Positions 1 through 6,704 of a stretch of DNA of 6,930 nucleotides are shown in pieces (within the stretch, counting starts at the first letter, position 1; each line of letters opens with the position of its first letter). The stretch spans positions 1-6,930 of the forward strand of contig JAUIHJ010000452.1 in assembly GCA_030432015.1 (NCBI GenBank). Reading direction: 5' to 3'. Origin of the DNA: a bacterium. GTDB lineage: Bacteria; Planctomycetota; Planctomycetia; Pirellulales; Pirellulaceae. The notes below the pieces were generated by a model, which saw only the letters and a list, made by a program, of their open reading frames with translations, did no database searches and was not told the origin of the DNA. The translations under genes and the position numbers were made by a program.

Positions 1-514
1 GGAAGTTGAATTGCGGCAGGCGATTGAACCGTGGTATGTCCTGGGCGAAGAACCTGGTGGCGGTGGGACGGCGCGCTACGTTGATTCCTCGGTCGAACGA
101 TTGCAGGTCAAAGTCACCGGGATGACCGATTCGCGCCACCTGATTACCTGTAACGGGAGGCGAGTCCCCTTGCAGCCAACCGGCAGCGAGGGCGAATTCG
201 TCGCGGGGATTCGCTACCGGGCCTGGCAGCCGCCTAGTTGCTTACATCCCACGATTCCGGTCCACACTCCGCTGGTGTTTGACCTGCTCGATGTCTGGAA
301 TAGCCGGAGCATTGGCGGATGTAAATATCATGTTTCACATCCAGCCGGTCGAAACTATACGACGTTCCCCGTCAATGCGTTCGAAGCGGAAGGCCGTCGC
401 GCCGCGAGGTTCTTTAAGACGGGACATACCGGTGGCCCCAGCCAGATTCCAGCCGCCGAAACAAATAAGGACTTTCCGTTCACGCTCGATCTTCGACGTG
501 CTTCCAGGTCATAG
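1..514 (+). CDS. DUF2126 protein (putative GS-like amidoligase), C-terminal part
   Basis: The reading frame is open to the left edge (first full codon at base 2), so only the last 170 residues are seen; the TTG at 11 is not a real start. The segment matches my recall of the C-terminal end of DUF2126/COG4196 proteins: EPWYVLGEE (residues 9-17), TARYVDSSVERLQVKV (23-38), the turn YRAWQPPSCLHPTIPVHTPL (72-91) and the terminal FPFTLDLRR (158-166). Full-length members are about 1,100 residues and usually carry a transglutaminase domain at the N-terminus, followed by a region assigned to the glutamine-synthetase-like carboxylate-amine ligase fold. The predicted role is therefore ATP-dependent amide or peptide bond formation in the cytoplasm; no member has a well-known substrate. 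The missing N-terminal part means the presence of the transglutaminase domain and of most active-site residues cannot be confirmed here. The next gene starts 18 nt downstream, which suggests co-transcription. The basic, serine-rich end (RRASRS) is ordinary for a soluble protein. Confidence 0.9.
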   Translation, partial: EVELRQAIEPWYVLGEEPGGGGTARYVDSSVERLQVKVTGMTDSRHLITCNGRRVPLQPTGSEGEFVAGIRYRAWQPPSCLHPTIPVHTPLVFDLLDVWNSRSIGGCKYHVSHPAGRNYTTFPVNAFEAEGRRAARFFKTGHTGGPSQIPAAETNKDFPFTLDLRRASRS

Positions 515-532
515 TTCCTCGTCGCGGCCGAA

Positions 533-3073
533 ATGAAACCGAACTCACCTGTCGACTCTGATTCGCAACGACTTCTGGGGAGCTATCACCCGGTGGCCGG
601 TGCCTACGACGAGATGTTCCTGCCCACTGGGGAACCTCGCCCCCACTGCTTGCCCTTTATCAGCGCCGTCGACAGTTTAGGGCGCGCCGAGCTTTCGCAA
701 CGGTGGGCGCAGGTTGAACGATTCGTGCGCGAGAACGGCATGGTGTATCACGCCTACGGAGATCCCTCCGAGGCGGTCCGCCCCTGGGATCTGGATGCGC
801 TGCCGTTGATCATCTCCGCGGACGAATGGAAGCAGGTCTCCCACGGCTTGGCGCAGCGTGCCAAGCTGATGAACGCGATTCTCGCCGATCTGTACGGATC
901 ACAAACGCTGCTGACGGACGGGCACGTGCCACCGGATCTCGTCTTCGGGCATCCAGGGTTCGCGCGCGCCTTCCACGGCCAGCATGGTCCCGGTGACCGT
1001 TACCTGCACCTATACGCCGTCGATCTCGCCCGGGCTTCCGATGGCCGGTGGTGGGTTGTTGGTGATCGCACCGATGCGCCGCTGGGCATGGCGTACGCCC
1101 TGGAGAACAGGATTGCCGTCTCGCGAATGTTGCCGTCGGTGATTCACGACTGCCAGGTCGAGCGTCTGGCGTCGTTTTTTATCGCGCTGCAGGACACGTT
1201 GCGCGACCTCGCCAAGACAAATCGTGAGAACCCGCGGATTGTGTTGCTGAGTCACGGGCCGCAAGGACCGAGTTACTTCGAGGACGCTTATCTGGCCCGC
1301 TACCTCGGCTACACGTTGGTGGAAGGTGCCGATCTGACGGTGCGGAATAACCGCGTGATGTTGAAGACCCTGGGTGGTCTGCTGCCAGTGGATGTCGTGT
1401 TGCGTCGTCTCAGCGATCAATACTGCGACCCGCTTGAGGTTCGTGGCAAACCAGGGTTGGGGGTTTCCGGACTGTTACGGGCAGAGCGTTCGGGCAACGT
1501 TGTCATCGCCAACGCGTTGGGGAGTTCCCTGGTGGAGTCGCCGGCCCTGATGCCCTTTCTGCCCGGTTTGTCGCGCAGGCTCTTGGGCGAGGAGCTCGAG
1601 CTGCCGTATCTTGCCACTTGGTGGTGCGGGCAAGAGGGCCCGCGCAATCATGTGCGCGAAAATCTTGATTCGCTGTCGGTGCGTTCCGCCTTTCGGGTCG
1701 GCCGCGTCGACCAGGTCCCGCGCGAGGAACTCCGGGCGGCGGATGCGGCGACCCTGGCCCGTCGGATGTCGGAATATCCGGCGCGATTTGTCGCCCAGGA
1801 ATCACTGGTTCGATCGATGGCACCGGTCTGGACCCGTCATGAACCTCGTGCGGTGCACGTGGCCCTGCGGGCCTTCATTGTTGCTTCGGGGGATTCGTTC
1901 AGCGTGATGCCGGGAGGCCTGGTCCGCGTTGCGGCAGACAGCAGCGAACTTGACCTCTCGATTCTCGCTGGCGAGGGGAGCAAAGACGCCTGGGTGCTTT
2001 CCGAAGGGCCGGTGCCCAGCGTGACCCTGTTGCAACCGCATGGCAAGGCCGAATTGCGGCGGGGAAGTGCGGAATTGCCAAGCCGTGTCGCCGACAATCT
2101 GTTCTGGCTGGGGAGGCGGATCGAACGCGCAGAGAGCGCGACGCGTCTCCTGCGTCCAATTCTCTTACGATTGACCGGAGAATCGGAGCGTGCGGCGTTG
2201 CCGGAATTGGGCGAGCTGCTGCGGACCCTCGCGGCGCAGGGACAGATCGAACCGGGCTTTGTCGTCGATGGCGTCAAAGACCAGTTGCCGGCGATCGAGA
2301 ATGCCCTGCCGACCTTGATCTTGGACGTGAAGCAGCCTGGTAGCCTTCGCAATACGGTTGCTGGAATGTTTGGAAATGCATCGTTGGTGCGGGATCGCAT
2401 GTCCATCGATAGCTGGCGGATTGTCCTGCGGCTGGAGCAGCAGATCGATACGCTCGCCCGACGTCGCGGGGTTGGTTTGGGGGACGTCTTGGAACTGCTC
2501 AACGCGATGATCATCAATCTGGCAGCGTTCGGCGGGTTGGTGAGCGAGAGCATGACGCGGGCTCAAGGATGGCGCTTCCTCGATCTGGGCCGCCGGCTGG
2601 AGCGATCGCTCCAGACCATTTCTCTGGTTCAAGATCTGTTGCTCGAAACCGACAACCACGAAACGGCCGCCATGGAAGCGGCGTTAGAGGTCGCCGATAG
2701 TGCGATGACCTACCGGTCTCGGTACTTGGCGAATCTGCAACTACCCATGGTTTTAGATCTGTTGCTGACCGACGAAACCAATCCACGCTCGCTGGTGTTT
2801 CAACTCGCTCAGATCGTCTCCCACGTGGATGCCCTGCCGCGCGATCAGGGTCAGCCGCTCCGCGGCACGGACCAGCGGATTGCGATCTCCGCACTGACGA
2901 AACTGCAGTTGATCGACGCAGCGGCCCTGCACAATGCCGCTTCCGGAGGCGTCCGCTCGAAGCTCGGGCGGACCCTGCAATGGCTGAAGCTCCAACTCCC
3001 CCGATTATCCGAGCTGATCAGCCACAAGTATCTCATCCATGCGGACGTGCCGCGACAATTGGCGGATGGTTAG
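533..3073 (+). CDS. Fusion of circularly permuted ATP-grasp domain and alpha-E domain
   Basis: This 846-residue protein joins two modules. Residues about 20-500 are a circularly permuted type 2 ATP-grasp domain (old DUF404/DUF407), seen in YHAYGDPSE (72-80), YALENR (188-193), MPGGLVRVA (459-467) and GSKDAWVLSEGP (482-493). Residues about 512-840 are an alpha-E domain (DUF403), a helical module with the signature LPSRVADNLFWLGRRIERAE (515-534) and a second copy-like motif GWRFLDLGRRLERS (679-692). The family is predicted to form amide bonds on an unknown peptide-like substrate. Compared with the stand-alone paralogue at 4112-5692, key positions differ: the E-D-N metal motif reads G177-D178-R179, the nucleotide-binding Lys reads R384, the glycine-rich loop after it is absent, and the Asp of VDLRP is A444. 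My recall is that fused family members generally share such changes, so this copy may be a divergent or non-catalytic partner. The ATG at 533 is the first start in frame; no clear Shine-Dalgarno precedes it. No signal peptide or membrane segment is seen, so the protein should be cytoplasmic. The next gene follows after 5 nt. Confidence 0.94.
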   Translation: MKPNSPVDSDSQRLLGSYHPVAGAYDEMFLPTGEPRPHCLPFISAVDSLGRAELSQRWAQVERFVRENGMVYHAYGDPSEAVRPWDLDALPLIISADEWKQVSHGLAQRAKLMNAILADLYGSQTLLTDGHVPPDLVFGHPGFARAFHGQHGPGDRYLHLYAVDLARASDGRWWVVGDRTDAPLGMAYALENRIAVSRMLPSVIHDCQVERLASFFIALQDTLRDLAKTNRENPRIVLLSHGPQGPSYFEDAYLARYLGYTLVEGADLTVRNNRVMLKTLGGLLPVDVVLRRLSDQYCDPLEVRGKPGLGVSGLLRAERSGNVVIANALGSSLVESPALMPFLPGLSRRLLGEELELPYLATWWCGQEGPRNHVRENLDSLSVRSAFRVGRVDQVPREELRAADAATLARRMSEYPARFVAQESLVRSMAPVWTRHEPRAVHVALRAFIVASGDSFSVMPGGLVRVAADSSELDLSILAGEGSKDAWVLSEGPVPSVTLLQPHGKAELRRGSAELPSRVADNLFWLGRRIERAESATRLLRPILLRLTGESERAALPELGELLRTLAAQGQIEPGFVVDGVKDQLPAIENALPTLILDVKQPGSLRNTVAGMFGNASLVRDRMSIDSWRIVLRLEQQIDTLARRRGVGLGDVLELLNAMIINLAAFGGLVSESMTRAQGWRFLDLGRRLERSLQTISLVQDLLLETDNHETAAMEAALEVADSAMTYRSRYLANLQLPMVLDLLLTDETNPRSLVFQLAQIVSHVDALPRDQGQPLRGTDQRIAISALTKLQLIDAAALHNAASGGVRSKLGRTLQWLKLQLPRLSELISHKYLIHADVPRQLADG
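2597..2614. repeat. 18-bp perfect palindrome inside the fusion gene
   Basis: CTGGAGCGATCGCTCCAG reads the same on both strands, with a GCGATCGC core and no loop. It lies in the alpha-E part of the fusion gene and encodes the residues LERSLQ of the conserved LGRRLERS motif. Because the protein motif constrains the bases, this may well be a coincidence of codon choice. No T-run or second copy was seen, so it is neither an obvious terminator nor part of a repeat family in this window. Confidence 0.6.
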
Positions 3074-3078
3074 CCGAA

Positions 3079-3951
3079 ATGAAGTACAAAGTCACCCATA
3101 CCACAACCTACGAGTACAGTGCGAACGTGCCGCTCTGTCAAAACGAAACGCGCCTTGCCCCGCGCAACGACGCGGGGCAGACGTGCGAATACCATCGCTT
3201 GGCAGTTCATCCAAAACCTGGGGAAATGACCAAGCGGACCGACTACTTTGGCAACACGGTCAACCAGTTCTCGCTCAGCACCGGCCATCGCAGCTTGCGG
3301 GTGACCGCCATTAGCCGCATCCGGATCCACCCGTCGGTTTCACCGCTACCTGGTACGACCCCACCCTGGGAGCAGGTTCGCGACGGGCTCAATCAGAATC
3401 GGACCCGTGTCGGGCTGGATATCTATCAATTTGCGTTTGCCTCGCCCCATGTCGAGTGCAATCAGGAACTGGCCCGCTATGCCACGGAGTCCTTTACGCC
3501 AGGGCGTCCCATTTTGGAGGCGCTGATCGAATTGACCAAACGAATTTACACGGATGTTGTCTACGATACCCAGGCGACGACCGTGAGCACGCCCGTGATG
3601 GAGGTGTTTCAGCATCGCCGCGGCGTTTGCCAGGATATGGCACACCTGCAAATTGCCTGCTTGCGTTCGATCGGATTGGCCGCACGCTACGTCAGCGGGT
3701 ACCTCCGCACCGTCCCGCTTGACGGCGCGCCGCGACTGGTGGGTGCCGATGCATCCCATGCCTGGCTGAGCTTGTATTGCGGGACGCTCGGCTGGATTGA
3801 TGTCGATCCAACGAACAACGTGCTGCCAGGCGTCGATCACATTACGGTGGCCTGGGGACGTGACTACAGTGATGTTTGTCCCATCAGCGGGATGTTCGTC
3901 GGCGGAGGACGCCACAAATTGACCGTGGCGGTGAACGTCATGCCAATGTAG
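3079..3951 (+). CDS. Transglutaminase-like protein with N-terminal beta domain
   Basis: This 290-residue protein belongs to the bacterial transglutaminase-like family (COG1305 type). Residues 1-85 match the bacterial transglutaminase N-terminal region, beginning MKYKVTHTTTYEYSANVPL, with the typical PRNDAGQTC and DYFGNTVNQF stretches. The catalytic core covers about 145-250: nucleophile C184 in RRGVCQDMAHL, H227 in DASHAWLSLY and D243 in WIDVDPTNN form the papain-like triad, all intact. Family members are cysteine enzymes that hydrolyse or transfer amide bonds; in this gene setting it probably trims, cleaves or exchanges the amide product of the neighbouring ligases, which is inference. There is no signal peptide, so it likely acts in the cytoplasm. 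The start at 3079 is chosen because the N-terminal domain begins exactly at this ATG; extending to 2980 would only add 33 residues that overlap the preceding alpha-E coding region. The gap to the preceding stop is 5 nt, indicating translational coupling. The length is normal for the family. Confidence 0.95.
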   Translation: MKYKVTHTTTYEYSANVPLCQNETRLAPRNDAGQTCEYHRLAVHPKPGEMTKRTDYFGNTVNQFSLSTGHRSLRVTAISRIRIHPSVSPLPGTTPPWEQVRDGLNQNRTRVGLDIYQFAFASPHVECNQELARYATESFTPGRPILEALIELTKRIYTDVVYDTQATTVSTPVMEVFQHRRGVCQDMAHLQIACLRSIGLAARYVSGYLRTVPLDGAPRLVGADASHAWLSLYCGTLGWIDVDPTNNVLPGVDHITVAWGRDYSDVCPISGMFVGGGRHKLTVAVNVMPM

Positions 3952-3954
3952 CTT

Positions 3955-3966
3955 GCCATGCATGGC
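3955..3966. repeat. 12-bp perfect palindrome just after the transglutaminase stop
   Basis: GCCATGCATGGC begins 3 bases after the transglutaminase stop codon and is a perfect palindrome without a loop. There is no following T-run, so it does not look like an intrinsic terminator. It could be a protein binding site or chance; a 12-bp palindrome in several kilobases is only mildly unexpected. Confidence 0.35.
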
Positions 3967-3987
3967 CCGTGCGTGCGGATCATGCCC

Positions 3988-4017
3988 TTGTGATAGAAAC
4001 GAGAATCACAGTAGAAT
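3988..4017 (+). promoter_or_regulatory. Possible sigma70-type promoter for the second gene pair
   Basis: In the 160-bp spacer, the only sizeable non-coding stretch, TTGTGA (3988-3993) and TAGAAT (4012-4017) are separated by 18 bases. The -10 candidate matches the consensus at five of six positions, and the -35 at four of six. Transcription would begin near 4024 and leave a leader of roughly 90 bases before the ATP-grasp start at 4112. This region is more A/T-rich than its surroundings. The call rests on sequence resemblance only, and the promoter consensus of the host is not known, so read-through from the upstream genes is an equally good explanation of expression. Confidence 0.35.
3989..4010. 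repeat. Inverted repeat TGTGAT-N10-ATCACA (possible operator)
   Basis: The arms TGTGAT (3989-3994) and ATCACA (4005-4010) are exact inverted copies separated by ten bases. The left arm overlaps the possible -35 element and the right arm ends one base before the possible -10 element, a place where a bound dimeric regulator would affect transcription. The half-sites look like those of CRP/FNR-family regulators, but the spacing is too long for a standard CRP site (six bases between TGTGA and TCACA there, twelve here). A weak RNA hairpin is an alternative reading. Confidence 0.4.
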
Positions 4018-4100
4018 TCGCAGCATCCAAAGTTCTCGGGCAGGGTTGGCGGAGCCTTGCTTACCAAGCCGAGGTCAACGTGGCCATCGGCGACGCGCGC

Positions 4101-4107
4101 GAGAGGG
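4101..4107 (+). promoter_or_regulatory. Ribosome binding site of the stand-alone ATP-grasp gene
   Basis: GAGAGGG ends four bases before the ATG at 4112 and is the clearest Shine-Dalgarno-like sequence in the window. It supports 4112 as the start over the TTG at 3953, from which translation would run through the promoter-like region and add 53 arginine- and cysteine-rich residues with no family resemblance. Confidence 0.6.
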
Positions 4108-4111
4108 TTTC

Positions 4112-5692
4112 ATGCAACAGTCGCAGCAGGCGGCAAGTCAACAGCAAAGTCAGCTCAACTTCCGTAACTACGACACGGGCGGCTTCTTTGACGAGCTAAT
4201 CGATGAACACGGCAAGCCTCGACCAGGTGCCCAGATCCTGCTTCAGCGGATCGAGGAGTTGCCTGACGGTGAGTTGTTGCTGCGACAGGAAATGGCCGAG
4301 CGGGCGCTGCTACGAATGGGCATTACGTTCGCGGTGTATGGCAGCTCCGACGGAGTCGAAAAGATCTTTCCGTTTGATATTCTGCCCCGCATCGTGGCGG
4401 CGAACGAATGGGCAACGATCGAAGCCGGGTTGAAACAACGCATTCGGGCCCTCAACCTGTTTATCGACGATATCTACCATGATCAGCAGATCGTCAAGGA
4501 CGAGGTTTTGCCCCGGGCGATCCTGGACAGCGCCACGAGTTTTCGCAAGCAGTGCATCGGGCTCAAGCCGCCGCGCGATATCTGGTGTCACATAACCGGC
4601 ACGGATCTGGTGCGCGACAATAGCGGGCAGGTTTTTGTGCTGGAGGACAACCTCCGCTGCCCGTCGGGCGTTTCGTACGTGCTCCAAAACCGTTTCATCA
4701 TGAAGCGGAGTTTCCCGTGGCTCTTTGAAGCATCACATGTAATGCCAGTTGTCGATTATCCCAGCCGGCTATTGAGTCTGCTGCAGCACCTGGCACCCGA
4801 CGGCGGCCCCACACCGACGGTCGCGGTCATGACGCCCGGTGTCTACAACTCGGCGTACTACGAACATTCCTTCCTGGCCCAGCAAATGGGGGTGGAACTG
4901 GTCGAGGGGCGCGACCTGGTCATCCGTGATGGCTACGTATGCATGCGAACGACTTCGGGATTTCAGCGCGTGGACGTGCTGTACCGCCGGATTGACGACG
5001 ACTTCATCGATCCGCAGGAATTTCGCGACGATTCGATGTTGGGCGTGCGCGGCCTGATGGAAGCCTATCGCGCCGGACGCGTCGCACTGGCCAACGCGCC
5101 AGGGACGGGCGTGGCCGACGACAAGGTGATTTACGCCTATGTCGAGAAGATGATTAAGTACTACCTAAATGAAAAGGCGATTCTCCCCAACGTCCCGACG
5201 TATGTCTGTTACGACGAGGAAGATCGCAAATACGTGCTGGCGCACCTGGATGAACTGGTTGTGAAAGCGGCCAACGAGTCCGGCGGCTACGGGATGCTGA
5301 TCGGGCCGCACGCGACCGACGAAGAGCGAAAAAAGTTCGCCGACCTGATTCAAAAGGATCCGCGTAATTATATTGCCCAGCCGACGCTGTCTCTTTCACG
5401 GATTCCCACCATGATCGATGGCACCTTCGAGGGGCGGCATGTCGATCTGCGCCCCTACATTCTGTATGGCGACGATATCTTTGTACTGCCCGGCGGCCTG
5501 ACCCGCGTGGCGCTTCGTAAGGGGTCGCTGGTGGTGAATTCGTCCCAGGGTGGCGGCAGTAAAGATACCTGGGTCATTGCCGGGCCGTCCGGCGACCAGA
5601 CGGCGGTCGCCGCCGCCGAGGCAGACGAATCCGCCGCCACAGCCCCCGATGACCGTTCGCAGGTTTCCACCTCCCCAGAGAGCTTAAAGTAA
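4112..5692 (+). CDS. Circularly permuted type 2 ATP-grasp protein (stand-alone)
   Basis: This 526-residue protein is a circularly permuted ATP-grasp enzyme (DUF404/DUF407 type), predicted to activate a carboxylate with ATP and join it to an amine, giving an amide or peptide product. Visible motifs in order: YDTGGFFDELID (20-31), FAVYGSSDGVEKIFPFDILP (73-92), the acidic metal motif LEDNLRCPSGVSYVLQNR (177-194, with E178 and N180), YNSAYYEHSFLAQQMG (245-260), VVKAANESGGYGMLIGP (383-399, with nucleotide-binding K385 and glycine-rich loop), IAQPTLSLSR (421-430), VDLRPYILYG (444-453) and LPGGLTRVALRKGSLVVNSS (459-478) followed by GGGSKDTWV (480-488). All the expected catalytic elements look intact, unlike the fused paralogue upstream. 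A Q/S-rich N-terminus (1-14) and an Ala/Asp/Ser-rich tail (490-526) flank the domain and are probably disordered. The start is set by a good ribosome binding site and by the family resemblance beginning soon after. The alpha-E gene follows after only 4 nt, so the two products probably work as a pair in the cytoplasm. Confidence 0.95.
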   Translation: MQQSQQAASQQQSQLNFRNYDTGGFFDELIDEHGKPRPGAQILLQRIEELPDGELLLRQEMAERALLRMGITFAVYGSSDGVEKIFPFDILPRIVAANEWATIEAGLKQRIRALNLFIDDIYHDQQIVKDEVLPRAILDSATSFRKQCIGLKPPRDIWCHITGTDLVRDNSGQVFVLEDNLRCPSGVSYVLQNRFIMKRSFPWLFEASHVMPVVDYPSRLLSLLQHLAPDGGPTPTVAVMTPGVYNSAYYEHSFLAQQMGVELVEGRDLVIRDGYVCMRTTSGFQRVDVLYRRIDDDFIDPQEFRDDSMLGVRGLMEAYRAGRVALANAPGTGVADDKVIYAYVEKMIKYYLNEKAILPNVPTYVCYDEEDRKYVLAHLDELVVKAANESGGYGMLIGPHATDEERKKFADLIQKDPRNYIAQPTLSLSRIPTMIDGTFEGRHVDLRPYILYGDDIFVLPGGLTRVALRKGSLVVNSSQGGGSKDTWVIAGPSGDQTAVAAAEADESAATAPDDRSQVSTSPESLK

Positions 5693-5696
5693 TCCG

Positions 5697-6704
5697 ATGT
5701 TGAGCCGTGTTGCCGACGCAATTTACTGGATGAGCCGTTATGTCGAACGGGCTGAGAATTTGGCCCGCTTCGCCGACGTCACACTGAACATGATGCTCGA
5801 CCTCCCTTCCGGAACTCCGGAACAGTGGCGACCGCTCATCAGTGCGACCGGCGATGACGACAAGTTCTTCGAACGATACGGCGAGCCGACGCGCGATAAC
5901 GTCATTCAATTCTTGACGTTTGACCGCGAGTACTCGAATTCAATTCTCTCCTGCCTCCACGCCGCCCGCGAAAATGCGCGGAGCGTCCGAGAAGCGATCG
6001 GTTCGGAGATGTGGGAGCACCTCAATCAGTTCTACATGAGCGTCCGCAACGCGGCCACCGATCCCGATGCGCTCGAATCACCCAACGACTTTTTTCAACA
6101 CGTGAAGATGTCCAGCCACCTCTTCACGGGTATCACCATAACCACGATGTCCCAAGGCGAGGGCTGGCATTTTGCCCGCCTCGGTCGTCTGCTGGAACGG
6201 GCCGACAAGACGTCCCGGATCTTGGACGTCAAGTACTTCACGTTGCTGCCGTCGCTACAGGATGTCGGCTCGCCGATGGACGATCTCCAGTGGTCGTCCG
6301 TGCTGCGGAGTGTGAGCGGCTTCGAGATGTACCGCAAGCGGCATCATGGGATCACGCCCAAACGCGTCGTCGGATTCCTGGTGCTCGACCGCAAGTTTCC
6401 TCGGGCGATTATTCATTGCATCGACCACGCCAACCAGTCGTTGCATGCGATCTCCGGCTCCCCGGAAGGCACGTTCTGGAACCCCGCGGAGAAACGGCTG
6501 GGGTTGCTGCGAAGCGAGTTGGCCTATGCGGAAATCGACGAAATCCTCTCTTCGGGACTGCATGAATTCCTGGACTCCTTTCAGTCCAGACTCAATTCGG
6601 TTGGCGAGGCGATCTTTCAAACCTACATCGCCATGCGACCCGAAGTCGACAAAAACGACGACGATGCCGCGATGGGGGTCAGGCTCTGGCCGACCCATCG
6701 TTAA
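5697..6704 (+). CDS. Alpha-E domain protein (DUF403), stand-alone
   Basis: This 335-residue, mostly helical protein is a single alpha-E domain, named for its conserved glutamates. It begins directly with the signature MLSRVADAIYWMSRYVERAE (1-20), continues with the conserved ARENARSVREAIGSEMWEHL (90-109), and has a second related motif GEGWHFARLGRLLERADKTS (154-173). The length is normal for the family, which is typically about 310-330 residues. The biochemical role is not established. Its constant pairing with circularly permuted ATP-grasp proteins, here adjacent by 4 nt and elsewhere in this window fused in one chain, implies it is a partner subunit or carries a linked reaction on the same substrate. 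No signal peptide or membrane segment is seen. No strong ribosome binding site precedes the ATG at 5697, and coupling to translation of the ATP-grasp gene is likely. The last residues (about 317-335) are a short acidic then basic tail. The stop codon overlaps the stop of the convergent gene. Confidence 0.95.
   Translation: MLSRVADAIYWMSRYVERAENLARFADVTLNMMLDLPSGTPEQWRPLISATGDDDKFFERYGEPTRDNVIQFLTFDREYSNSILSCLHAARENARSVREAIGSEMWEHLNQFYMSVRNAATDPDALESPNDFFQHVKMSSHLFTGITITTMSQGEGWHFARLGRLLERADKTSRILDVKYFTLLPSLQDVGSPMDDLQWSSVLRSVSGFEMYRKRHHGITPKRVVGFLVLDRKFPRAIIHCIDHANQSLHAISGSPEGTFWNPAEKRLGLLRSELAYAEIDEILSSGLHEFLDSFQSRLNSVGEAIFQTYIAMRPEVDKNDDDAAMGVRLWPTHR

Noticed and set aside
1837..2553. Long - strand open frame (238 codons) opposite the fusion gene
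   Set aside because: The + strand frame carries clear family motifs throughout; the reverse product is low-complexity, Arg/Ser/Pro-rich and typical of a shadow frame in GC-rich coding DNA.
2980..3078. A 33-residue N-terminal extension of the transglutaminase starting at 2980
   Set aside because: It lies wholly inside the alpha-E coding end of the preceding gene, and the known N-terminal domain begins exactly at the ATG 3079.
3346..3963. Long - strand open frame (205 codons) opposite the transglutaminase
   Set aside because: It is antisense to the catalytic core of a confidently assigned gene, with no recognisable domain.
3955..3966. An intrinsic terminator after the transglutaminase gene
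   Set aside because: The palindrome GCCATGCATGGC has no loop and no following T-run, so it does not fit a terminator hairpin.
3989..4010. A canonical CRP binding site
   Set aside because: The half-sites TGTGA and TCACA are present, but 12 bases separate them instead of the usual six, so only a generic inverted repeat is claimed.
3953..4111. A 53-residue N-terminal extension of the stand-alone ATP-grasp protein starting at TTG 3953
   Set aside because: The translation is arginine/cysteine-rich without family resemblance, it runs through the promoter-like spacer, and a good ribosome binding site precedes the ATG at 4112.
6255..6698. - strand open frame (147 codons) opposite the alpha-E gene
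   Set aside because: It is antisense to conserved alpha-E sequence; the genuine - strand gene stops at 6701 and does not extend into it.
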